From Persicaria tinctoria (Eukaryota > Streptophyta > Magnoliopsida > Caryophyllales > Polygonaceae): 64,000 nucleotides of DNA. The stretch covers positions 17,063,975-17,127,974 of the forward strand of contig JBANSL010000009.1 in the NCBI GenBank assembly GCA_037127255.1, read 5' to 3'. The notes under the pieces were generated by a model. The model worked only from the letters and a program-made list of their open reading frames with translations, searched no databases and was not told the DNA's origin. Shown one piece after another: positions 40,730 through 50,489 of this stretch (the first letter of the stretch is position 1; the number at the start of each line of letters is the position of its first letter). A program made the translations under genes and the position numbers.

Positions 40730-40957
40730 TGCAGGACGGGATACACAAGAGAGTTTCTCTCTTCCAAGAGATAGAAACTCTCATGATCTTGCTGATTTTC
40801 ATATTTAATTATGTGTGATAAAAGAGAGAGTGGAGAGGAGAATGAGAGAATGAGCTAATGTATTATTGGGGTCTTCTGGACCCTTTATATAGGAGTTTAC
40901 ATATGGAACTAGGGTTTACTAGTGTTTATCCATCCCTAATATAATAATATTATAATA
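40730..40957 (-). repeat. Probable 3' LTR of element H
   Basis: On minus it starts TATTATAATATTATT, comparable to TGTTATAATATACAT at the start of the LTR of element L. It has a good TATA box (CTATATAAAGG, 40897-40887) and ends near TGTATCCCGTCCTGCA. About 228 bp against about 241 bp in element L. Confidence 0.55.
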
Positions 40958-42815
40958 CTTCCCCTTGGATAAACATCCTTAAATACTACCTCATTACAAA
41001 TCTCGCCTAGAAAACCCAATGGAACAAAACTAGGATCCAAAGAACAAAACCTCATCGAAGGGAAAAAGAGTGCAGTGCGTGTATACTCCCCATGAATTCA
41101 ACATCATTCTCGAAGTCTTCTCATTATTCTTGATGGAGTTGTCTTCATGAGCTTATTGTCGAATCTCAACATTGTCTTTGACATGGAATTTCTTCATGAT
41201 TGACTTGATGCGCTTGACTTCCATCTATTAGTGTTGAGCTGCTTTGGATGCACAAGCATAAGGTACTTCAGGACCCAGTGTGCTTTTCATTGTTGATCAA
41301 GGGATCTATTGTATTAAATGGTGCATAAGTTGCCTCGTTAAAAACCTTAACTTTGAAAAACCCAATGGGATAAAAACCAAGATCAATGAAAAGAGTACAA
41401 CATTGTATGGTACTTCGGGACCTAATGCAATGTCACCATTTTTCACAATTATAGGTACCTTTATAAGGGTCTTTAACCTATTGCATGTGGAAAGACTTTG
41501 ATATTAATACTTCAGGCATTTTCAATCAATATTTTTCATTTATATGCGTATGCAAGTAACACGTCCGTCATTTACATTTAGATCCAAAATTATATTCACG
41601 TCCGTCATTTACATTTTGATAGTTCGACTTTTGTACAATCAAGTTGCCTTTATATTTTATTTTTTATGAACACACACTTAAAACCAAATGATGTTACACT
41701 TTCCGGTGTTGGAACTACAGGTCCAATATCATCATGCTTAAAGAACTCATTCTTGCATGAATTTCCTTTTTCTAGCTCTTTAGTATCATTTCGATGTCGA
41801 CATCCATTATTTATTTGATGATCATCATATTTTCATAGGCTCTTTCCACTTCTGGTGAGTCGTATACCGAGAGCCTAGTGATCTCCAACACTTCTGGTGT
41901 ACTTAAGAATCACTTAATATTCGTTGAGTTGGAGTAACTTCTGGAACTTCCAAATGAGCTAATATGATTTGTGACTTTAATTATCACTTTCTTGGCCTTT
42001 AGTAAATGCTTTCAGTGGCATATTTTCTAAACCTTATAATCATTTCATTTATTGAACTTCTGGTTCACTTTTATTTATCCGCATATATGAAATGATAGAG
42101 AAGTTATTTCTGCGCAATCTCTTTCTTAATTGTCTTATTTCCTCTCCCCCTAAATACCGAGCATTTGATCACCATTATAAGCTCTAGGTATTTGATATCA
42201 ATAGGGACTCAAACCCCATGAATCGTCCAACTTCTTTGTGCTCTCATTGTAGTTCATTTGGAGGAGATACATCTTGGAACGTATGCTGCTTATTCAAAAC
42301 CTTTCAATGATATACTCTCTTTTGGAGATAATTAGGGAGATGTTACTGTGTCAAATGCGAAATGCAAACATGCATGGGCCCATTTGACCAGCGACTTTTC
42401 TGGGTCGTCGTGAGCTACTGTATGCTCAACAATGTGGTTGATAACATTCTCTACCTTATGTTTCATATGACCAAAATATTGAGGCATCTGTAATCTTGGA
42501 ATTACACTGGTCTATATGATAGTGTTCCGTAACTGTCTCATTGAATCCATTCAAGAGTCATTAGAGACTTTGCATTTACTTTGAATTTAGATGGTCTTGT
42601 TGTTGATTTGCCAAGATGACAGGCCATATATGTTCGGTCACCCTTATAGAGAATCTTCGGGTCCTATGATCTTCTGGTCCCTTTTAGTGGGTGTGTATGT
42701 GAATGTCAATGATTCCGCCTATCATCGTTTCACACGAATGACCGAATTCCACAAAGAAAAACATTTTCTCATTAACTAACTTCTGGTTAGTTATAAGTTT
42801 CAATGGGATAAATGA
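40958..42815 (-). other. Degenerate pol-3' region of element H
   Basis: No long frame. Phrases such as AAAAACCCAATGGGATAAAA and GTTGCCTCGTTAAAAACC, and repeated CTTCTGG/CTTCAGG words, run through this region and resume at 47024-48110, showing that the two flanks of element I were one sequence. Confidence 0.55.
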
Positions 42816-42968
42816 GTGCCAAATAAAAATGGGGCTTAAAATGAAAATTTTGCTTAAAGTGAAAATGGGTTACTCAGAGGCGTGGATCCTAGTTTTTAAC
42901 GGGTCGACCCAATTCATATGTAATACCTGATTTTCCCTTGTCAGGTCTCAGAGCTCTCCCTGGCTTCC

Positions 42969-43198
42969 ATGGCAGTCCGTCTCTCTAAATCGCTCATCTC
43001 TCTCCTCCCTCCTCATCGACATCTTCCCGTCGTCCCTCGTTGCTCCTTGTTGCCCCTCGCCGTCCTCAGGTCTGGCTCAGCCTCGTTCTCTTCCTCTGTC
43101 GCCCTTTTCGAATCCAATCTATCCGATTTCCCCCGCCCCACATCATCCTCCGACTTCCTCATTTGCTCATCGTCCTGTTTCCAAGTAACGACGACATT
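42969..43198 (+). pseudogene. Captured exon encoding a mitochondrial-presequence-like peptide
   Basis: Starts MAVRLSKSLISLLPPHRHLP then VVPRCSLLPLAVLRS and SFSSS: no acidic residues for 45 positions, with regular Arg/Lys and Ser/Leu, as in a plant mitochondrial targeting peptide. It continues ALFESNLSDFPRPTSS. The frame is GC-rich against AT-rich surroundings and ends near a possible splice donor (CGAAG|GTTCTT at about 43240 in another phase). No downstream exon of the same gene is recognised; the following 1.2 kb to 44490 is AT-rich with no credible frame. The parent gene is unknown to me. Confidence 0.4.
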
Positions 43199-44536
43199 AG
43201 ATTGCGATTGATCGACGAAGCGAGTGACGAATTCGAAGGTTCTTGTCTCTATTGTATGCATCTTCATCCCATTCTTTTAGCTATGTTTTGATTTTATTTG
43301 ATCGAGATTGTATTTTTGTACTTCTGAATTACTTAATCAGTGGATTGAATTTATAAATTTTGATTGATGGAAATTGGATTGAGATTGAGATTTATGGATT
43401 TGAAATTGAGATTGAGATGAGGGAAACTCATGCCTTCTAGGTGTTTGATAAAATGCCTAGTAGAGAAATCGAGATTGAGTTATCGTTAAATCCATGCCTA
43501 CTAGGTGTTTGATAAAATGTCTATGATAGAATTGATATTATCTTATTTGGAATTTGGATTCGTATTCATGCGTTGGTACTTGGTAGAATATTAGATTTCA
43601 CTAGGGACCATTCAAAGATTAGTAATGCAAATTTGTGATTAATGCTTTGTTCGAATTTGTTGTTTTTCGGCCTTTGCATTAATCTAGTAGGCTATGAATC
43701 ACAAGATATGACTAGTATGTTGCATTTAATGTTGTAAACTCATGTGTAGGGCGCTTACTGCTGAGTAATATAGTACTCATCAATGACCATTGACACTTGT
43801 ATCCCTATCTTTGTGGGAGTCATTTTTCTTATTTGTCGTCCCTTTAATCTACTTGGTATGTGGGAAAATTTGAAATGATCATTTCACATGAATAGGTTAA
43901 GAATTTTAATGTTGGTTTGTTATTTATTCCAGAAGCAATCTAATAGGCTAAGAGTCCTTAAAATCAGCTGGTCTTTGTTTGCCTTAGTCCAGCTGGTGAT
44001 ACTCCCATGATCTAAGAGACTTTTGCACCTTATTTTATTTATTGTTCTTGCTCCTTGGCCAATCCTCTTTTTTTTCCCCATTTTTGCAATTTTTCTGTTG
44101 GATTAGGATTTGTGGTCTGGTTCTTATTCACTAGATTTGTATTATTTTATATTTAATTGTATTCTTAACAGAAAAACAACACTTGCACTAAGTTTGAAGA
44201 AGGAACATAATATAAAATCACAAATTGCTATAATTAACATTCAATTGTCCGATTTTCTCCTGGAATGTTCATGATTTTTTTTTCCAAGCAGTGTTGCAGT
44301 AAGTACCATATCCAACCATTACATGCAAGCATAGCAGCAGCATCACTAGCTAGCTTCTAAAAACTTGTTTTTAAAAAAGATCAAAGGTTTTGAAAAAAAA
44401 ATCAGTAGTTAAAAATTAATAAAGCTATGTAATTTTATATGGTAAAGTAGTTTTAACAATTCAGTAAGTACCTTGGGGCCTTTGAGATGTGATATGTGCT
44501 ATTGTGCCATTAAAAACCTATTAGCTAAAAATGGTA

Positions 44537-44607
44537 AGCCTATTAGCTCAAATTGGTAGAGCAATGCGCTATGCACAAATATGCGGGTTCAAATCCCGCA
44601 TAGGCTA
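44537..44607 (+). other. tRNA-like module 1 (SINE-head-like)
   Basis: Folds as tRNA: acceptor AGCCTAT / ATAGGCT (7 of 7 pairs), D stem GCTC / GAGC, T arm GCGGG-TTCAAAT-CCCGC. The polymerase III boxes are TAGCTCAAATTGG (A) and GGTTCAAATCCC (B). The anticodon stem pairs at only about 3 of 5 positions and the variable loop is two bases, so I do not call a functional tRNA. A truncated copy of its first half precedes it at about 44508-44535. Confidence 0.65.
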
Positions 44608-44911
44608 GTTTTGGTTGTCTTCTTTTTGTTCCCATTCATGAATAAGATTATAAAGGGCAAGAATAAAATGATAAAGTGCAAATACGTTTTTGTTTTGAGA
44701 TGTCATGCGAACTAATGTCTGTGACTATTAAGTCCTGAAGTTTAAAGTTTATAGGATCTACTTATAGTTATGATTATCTTTATTGAAAACATATTTGCAA
44801 AGAGGTTCCTTACCAGAAATTTTGTTTGGAGATGTCATGAGATGGTTAAAAACAAGCCGGCCGACATCTATTAGCTTTTTCAATGAGTTAATGCATTTTT
44901 CAATGGTTTAA

Positions 44912-44982
44912 AGCCTATTAGCTCAAAATGGTAGAGCAATGTGCTATGCACAAAGACGCGAGTTCAAATCCCGCATAGGCTA
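44912..44982 (+). other. tRNA-like module 2 (SINE-head-like)
   Basis: Same layout as module 1, with acceptor AGCCTAT / ATAGGCT perfect and the T loop TTCAAAT. The T stem has one mismatch (GCGAG / CCCGC). It is followed, like module 1, by TTTATGGGTGTCTTATTTTTGT-like DNA and AATAAGATTATAAAGTGCA. A third, headless copy of that downstream unit begins at about 45465. Confidence 0.65.
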
Positions 44983-44999
44983 TTTATGGGTGTCTTATT

Positions 45000-46180
45000 T
45001 TTGTTTTCGTTCATTAATAAGATTATAAAGTGCAAGAATAAAATGATAAAGTGCATAAATAATAGTATAAAGTGCAAGAATGAAATGATGAATTGTATAA
45101 ATAATAATATAAAGTGCATGAATAAGATTATGTAGTGCACAATTGAGATTATAAAATGGAAGAATAAAACGATGAAGTATATAAATAATAATATGAAGTG
45201 CATGAATAAGATTCTGAAGTGCACAATTAAGATTATAAAGTGCAAAAATAAAATGATAAAGTGCAATAATAAAATCATGAATTAAAACACTATAAAATTA
45301 AAACACTCTAAAATTATGTAAAGTAATACAATAAAGGTTATTATTAATAAATGTGCATTTTCATAATGTAAAGTAAGTTCCCCACCAATTTTTTTCTTTA
45401 TTAGTTGCACTTTATGGCGGTTTCGCACTTTAATGCGACATGTGCCATTAAAAGTCTATGTTATTTATGGTTGTCTTCTTTTTGTTCCCGTTCATAAATA
45501 AGATTATAAAGTGCAATAATAAAATGATAATGTGCACAAATAAGATGATATAATACATATATAACATTATGTTGTGCAAATACAATATTATATTGTGCAA
45601 ATATAATATTATGTTGTGCTAATAAAACCAGGGTTTCTATAGCGGGATTAGAGAAAGCTTTCTTATAATTTACCATTGTTCTAGCCTATTGCATTGCAAG
45701 GTGCGAAATCATAGGTGCTTTCGAAACCCTATGGTTCGTCCTTGAATCCTAGACAGGCAAAATTCCTATATAATATAATGTGCAATTGTAGTTTGATAAA
45801 GTGCATAAATAAGGTGATAAACTGCAAGAATAAAGTGATGAAGTGTATGAATAACAATATTAGTGCATGAATAAGATTATGAAGTGCACAATTAAGATTA
45901 TAAAGTGCATAAATAAAATTATAAAGTGCAAGAATAAAATCATTGAGTGCATGAATAAGATTATGGACTGCAAAATTAAGATTATAAAATGCAAGAATAA
46001 AATGATAAAGTGCATAAATAAGTAGATAAAGTGCAGGGGTAAAATGATAGTGTATGATAATATGAAATGTATGAATAAGATTATTAAGTGCACAATTAAG
46101 ATTATGAATTGCACTTTTATCATAAAATATTACAAACTATTAAAAATAAGATTATAAAGTGCATAAATAAAATAATAAAG
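45000..46180. repeat. Degenerate 21-bp minisatellite
   Basis: Units such as ATAAGATTATAAAGTGCA and AGAATAAAATGATAAAGTGCA repeat with a 21-bp period at 45000-45280, 45480-45600 and 45790-46180. Minus-strand frames through it give long hydrophobic heptads (LHFIILF, LMHFIIL), which are an artefact of the repeat. Between the blocks, 45620-45780 is non-repetitive. Confidence 0.85.
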
Positions 46181-46379
46181 TGCACTTTGATTTATTATTT
46201 ATGCACTTTAGAATATTGAAGATGCATCTTATAGAATTTAAATCCGATAAAAATTAGGGGATAAAATTTATAATTTTTAAAATTAAAATAGGGCAATAAT
46301 TGTAGAAATGAAAGTATGGGGATTTTTTTTTGTAATTTCAGCATCTCCTTCCTCCTCCCGTGTTGCTACAATACAAAAA

Positions 46380-46830
46380 AAAGATCGGCAATGGCACAGT
46401 ACAACGCTTCCTCTAGATCTAACGCCACAAATCGGTTCGAAACCAGCGATGCCTCCACCCAATTCGACGTTGTCCGGCCCACCGTCACCTCCCCGTCGGT
46501 CCGCGTCCCCCAAAAGTCGTACGACATTTCCCTCGCCGCCGGACCACGGAAGAACAAGTGATCCGTGGTCTCCCCGGGGCCAAATTGGGGGTTGGCGGCG
46601 ATCTGAGACTCAACAGTTGCACAGATCGATGCACTTGAGAGCGTTTCCGACGATTTCAACATATCTGAGACTCGGACAGTTGCACAGATCGATGCACTTA
46701 AGACCGCAAACAGGCCGCCGGGGTGTCGGAAAGCGGGAGGATCTCGGCGAGGCTGCTTCTGAGATGTCCGATGACGCCATCACCAACCCGACGCTCTGGA
46801 AGCCTTTCGGTTCATCGAATCTTTAGGAGG
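46380..46830 (-). pseudogene. GC-rich coding-like block in element I, unidentified
   Basis: A minus-strand frame (46662-46366, 98 codons) contains FFRGPAAREMSYDFWGTRTD then GEVTVGRTTSNWVEAS; plus-strand frames overlap it. About 35 bases (AGTGCATCGATCTGTGCAAC...) are duplicated at about 46613 and 46675 with one indel. I do not recognise the product. The base composition contrast with the minisatellite suggests a captured host exon. Confidence 0.35.
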
Positions 46831-46962
46831 AGCCTTTCTGACGATTTCAATTTCTTCTGACTCTAAATTTGTAGATAGATGAAGAGAGAGGGATTAAACA
46901 AGGGCGCGCGCGTGTTGTTTACTTCATTTTCATTTTAAGCCCCTTTTTCATTATAACCTCAC

Positions 46963-46967
<5 letters not shown>

Positions 46968-47023
<56 letters not shown>
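46968..47023 (+). repeat. (CA)n microsatellite
   Basis: About 28 CA units immediately outside the right end of element I. Confidence 0.95.
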
Positions 47024-48142
47024 TCTCATTTCTGTAAGACTTGCTTCTGGCTAGTCATATTAGATATTTGTGTTCAATACAATGGTGATTCATACATATG
47101 TGTCATTGTTACTTCAGGTAACAAGATCAATTCTCTTCTGGAGCTATATGGTATTTATCCTGGTTTTTTCCATTCATGATTGTTTGAGAAAACTTCGGGT
47201 TTTCAAAGTTGTTTGAACCTTATAAAACCATAATATTCAACACCATTGAACTTTGTATATGGTGATCCATTTATTTAGTTTAGAAGCCATTGAATGAGTA
47301 TTTTCAGAACTTTTGTTGATGTCATACTTCAGGTATGAGTCATTTATAATGTTCTCCACGATATTTAGAATTAACCGTATAACAGACCTAGCTATAAGCC
47401 ACAACAATACCTTTGGTCAAGCGCTTAACCATAACCTCTTTCAAACCCTCTACCGGAGGGGCATGCTTCAGGCAATGCTTAGAGGATTGTCAGGAAGTGG
47501 CCTTCTTAACCGGATTGTGTTATGTGGTTACTTCTATTGGTTGAATCAACCGAATGATAATCGTTCTGAACTTGATAAAAACCCACATTCCATGTACTTC
47601 TTCAAGAGTACAAATGATAAGATTAGAATCATATACTCTTCTAGAGTTTATAAGAATCATTAACTCTTCTGGAGTTTAACAAAAAAATGATAAGATTAGA
47701 ATCATATACTCTTCTAGAGTTTATAAGAATCATTAACTCTTCTGGAGTTTAATAAAATTCATTAATAGAGTCTTCAGACTCTTAGTGAGATGATTGTTAT
47801 TCTCACAATTTGTTTGATTATTTAACCATTATGTTTAGAGTCTTTGGGCTCTTATGTAGGTTCTAATACTCGTCATAATCTGATGGATTATGATAAATAT
47901 TTCTCCCAAATTATCATTTACATGCTTGATAAAAAAAACTTTAGGTTTCTCAAGATAGTTCAACAAAGGCAATCAAAACCAATCACTCAAATTTTAATTG
48001 CGACTAAGATAATACTAGACTTAAAAAGCATGAAATAGTTCAAAACATAAAAAAACAACCAAAACAACCAAAAATAATCTGAAACAATTCAAAACAGTTC
48101 AATGAAAATAAATGGTAAAAAATCTAGAAAAAAATAATAAAT
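47024..48142 (-). other. Decayed interior of element H
   Basis: AT-rich, no credible frame. Contains a direct duplication of 65 bp (47615-47679 and 47688-47752; each begins TGATAAGATTAGAATCATAT). Confidence 0.6.
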
Positions 48143-48915
48143 TTAACAGTCGTCATCATTCTTGGGCGCAAGATCATTTGGGTTATCATCAGACAAATGC
48201 TCGCCATCTTCACCCGGTTGTAAGTTATCGACGATATCGAGGTGGTTGTTCTCAAATTCCTCGAAGAAATCATCATTGGAAAGGTTTGTTCCTCTTCCGA
48301 AGGAGACTACATTTACTTGATACTGATGAGGGGGTGGTGCTAAATCAATGGGTCGACTTTGATGGTTCATATGTAACTGGTTATTCTCCTCAGCTAACAA
48401 TAAGCTATAGAGGAGTTCTGAATAAGTCGTAAACCCATGCTTTCTGTACTGTTGTTGGAGTACCATGTTAGCTGCATGAAAAGTAGAAAATGTTCTTTCC
48501 AACATTTCATCTTTAGTTACAGTGTCTCCGCATAGTCTCAAGGTTGAGACAATTCGATGCATCATATAGTTGTAATCAGAGACACTTTTAAAATGATGGA
48601 GTCTCAATTGCAACCATTCATACATCGCCTTACGTAGAATTATCATTTTTCAATGATAAAAACGATACTTCAAACTCTTCCAGAGCTCAACGGGATCCTT
48701 TATAGACAGATATTGATTTTTCAGGATCTCGTGAAGGTGGTGGCAGAGTATAATCATCGCCTTGGTCTTATCCTTCAGGGATGAGTCCGATTTTTCATTG
48801 ATTGTACTTCTGAAATTTGGCTGTCCAAGTGGAATTCCGCATCTAACACCCATGTTAGATAGTTTCTTCTGGAAACATTAAGTGCGATAAACTCCAATCT
48901 TGTGAGATTCGACAT
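48143..48915 (-). pseudogene. gag: Copia Gag, frameshifted (element H)
   Basis: From an ATG at 48915 the frame reads MSNLTRLEFIALNVSRRNYL, TWVLDAEFHL, then loses frame near 48780. Frames at 48853-48650 and 48646-48143 continue it: LHEILKNQYLSIKDPVELWK, then MYEWLQLRLHHFKSVSDYN, the UBN2 core MLERTFSTFHAANMVLQQQY and LLYSLLLAEENNQ. Element L has the same order (NYLTWVQDAELHL; KTFSTFHASNLVLQQQYRER; LVEENN), which fixes the identity. At least two frameshifts make it inactive. The C-terminus is acidic (NDDFFEEFE, EDGEHLSDD). Confidence 0.8.
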
Positions 48916-49036
48916 CTATAAAGAAAAATAAAAAAAATTACAAAATGTATGTATGAATTGCGATATATACTATTCAATCCAAAAAATATATATGCCATGT
49001 GTATGAAATATATGTCGTGTTTAAAATATATATATA

Positions 49037-49180
49037 GGATGGTTCATGGGTACTCATGCCTTATTGTGTAACATGAGAACACATCTAGGCCATTGATTTA
49101 GGAGGATCGAATGGCTGAGATAATTCGACATTATTGATTTATTAAAAAAAAGATGAATTACAATAAAGATGCAACCATAA
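49037..49180 (+). repeat. Left terminal inverted repeat of element J
   Basis: GGATGGTTCATGGGTACTCA then GCCTTATTGTGTAACATGAG and ACACATC; the counterpart is 61547-61400 on the other strand. Confidence 0.65.
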
Positions 49181-50489
49181 CGCGCGTGTACACACCCTCC
49201 CCAATCCTACTCCTACCCCCACCAGCGACAAATCAGTACATCGAAGAAAGAGAAAGTGGAGAGAGCGATTAGCGAAATCCCAATATCCCGACTAGGGTTC
49301 CGCTTCTCCGACTGAGTTCGACGTCGGTGCCAGGGACTCCGGAAGTGGAAGTAGGGTGACCATCGCGACGCTCTTCTGACCCACCAGCACCGAGAGTAGA
49401 AGCGGCGCCGATTTAAAGCTTTTGGAGGAGCGAGACGGCTGCGCAACGCCGCTGTTCGAGGAGCGAGAAGGCGATTCGAAGCCATGGTTCTTCCACCTCT
49501 GTATATTGGGGATTTGAAGCGATCGCCAGTCTACACCACCGATTTGAAGCTATCCGATTGCAAAAATGGGTAAGTTTCTGACTTGGGTGAACTAATTTCA
49601 GTATTTTTTGGTTTAAAGGTGGAAATTTTAGGGTGAAATTCATAGTTTTTGGTTGTTGATGATGGATGTCGTTGTTGATTATGGATTTGGCATGGGGGAA
49701 TTTGGTTTTGTGGTTGGTGATTGTGGTTTTGTGTTGAGATTTGATTGGGGATTGTGGGTGAGCGATAAGGGTGGGATGGGTTATTCGGGTATATCCCAAT
49801 ATTATGCAACTGTATAAGGGTATCTCAATGTAAATGGATATTATTTATACATATGAGAGGATGTCCTGATGATTAAGGGTATAAACTTGTTGCATTTCTG
49901 AATAAGAGTGCATATTTGTTGGGGCGAATTGGGATTTGAGTGTTATGCAGGGGGTTATCACAATTATGCAACTGTATATGGGTATTTTATGAAGGGGTAA
50001 AACCAGATTATGCATATGTATGTGTAGACGGTATTCATTACCGGTTGTCTGAAATAAAAGTTATAAAATGTTAAATTGCATTGCAAATTGTATACATAAT
50101 ATATGTATGATTTGTGTAACGTACAATTGGTCCTGATAAGTGGATGTACTAATGTATAAGGGTATAAACTTGCTGCATTTCCGAATAAGAGTGCATATTT
50201 GTTGGGGCGAATTGGGATTTCAGTGTTATGCAGGGGGTTATCACAATTATGCAACTATATATGGGTATTTTATGAAAGGGTAAAACCAGATTATGCATAG
50301 GTATGTGTAGACGGTATTCATTACCGGTTGTCTGAAATAAAAGTTATAAAATGTTAAATTGCATTGCAAATTGTAGACATAATATATGTATGATTTGTGT
50401 AACGTACAATTGGTCCTGAATTCATACATTATTCGGTTTAATAGTCAGAATTATTCATCTATAATTGGTGAGTTTTCCAAATAATATTA
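49181..50489. other. Subterminal region of element J with a 283-bp tandem duplication
   Basis: GC-rich 49200-49560 has no credible frame. 49873-50137 and 50156-50419 are a near-identical pair with a 283-bp period (each begins AAGGGTATAAACTTG and contains GAATAAGAGTGCATATTTGT). The Tyr/Phe-rich frames at 49964-50429 are translations of this repeat. Confidence 0.75.

Larger units (their letters stand above)
42816..46956. mobile_element. Element I: 4.1-kb inverted-repeat element with gene fragments
   Basis: Left end AATGGGGCTTAAAATGAAAA (about 42829) matches the complement of the right end (AAAAGGGGCTTAAAATGAAA, about 46948), with weaker similarity beyond; inverted repeat at least 30 bp. The interior holds a presequence-like exon, two tRNA-like modules, a 21-bp minisatellite and a GC-rich coding-like block. 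No transposase is seen. The form suggests a gene-carrying Mutator-like element, but the family is not settled. Confidence 0.5.
40730..48915 (-). mobile_element. Element H: decayed copia retrotransposon
   Basis: Minus-strand order: gag at 48915-48143, degenerate pol-derived DNA, and a probable 3' LTR at 40957-40730 preceded by CCAAGGGGAAG (polypurine tract). Traces of pol remain, for example MKHKVENVINHIVEHTVAHD then WAHACL read on minus near 42330-42475. Its gag matches that of element L at 61.9 kb, so both belong to one family. Element I is inserted at 42816-46956. The 5' LTR is not seen: gag's ATG at 48915 is preceded by TTTTTCTTTATAG and then, by 49037, the MULE. Confidence 0.65.

Noticed and set aside
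40112..40802. Trp/Leu/Ser-rich minus-strand frames
   Set aside because: Overlapping frames in GC-rich promoter-like DNA, extending through the probable LTR of element H; no recognisable domain.
44537..44982. Two functional tRNA genes
   Set aside because: Acceptor, D and T arms fit, but the anticodon stem is poorly paired and the variable loop too short; the unit is repeated with a transposon-like spacer, so a tRNA-derived module is the better call.
44964..46123. Long hydrophobic minus-strand frames (LHFIILF heptads) resembling membrane proteins
   Set aside because: Exact product of the 21-bp minisatellite period; no non-repeat sequence or domain.
44964..46200. CRISPR-like array of short repeats
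   Set aside because: Degenerate head-to-tail 21-bp units with no spacers, in a plant genome; it is a minisatellite.
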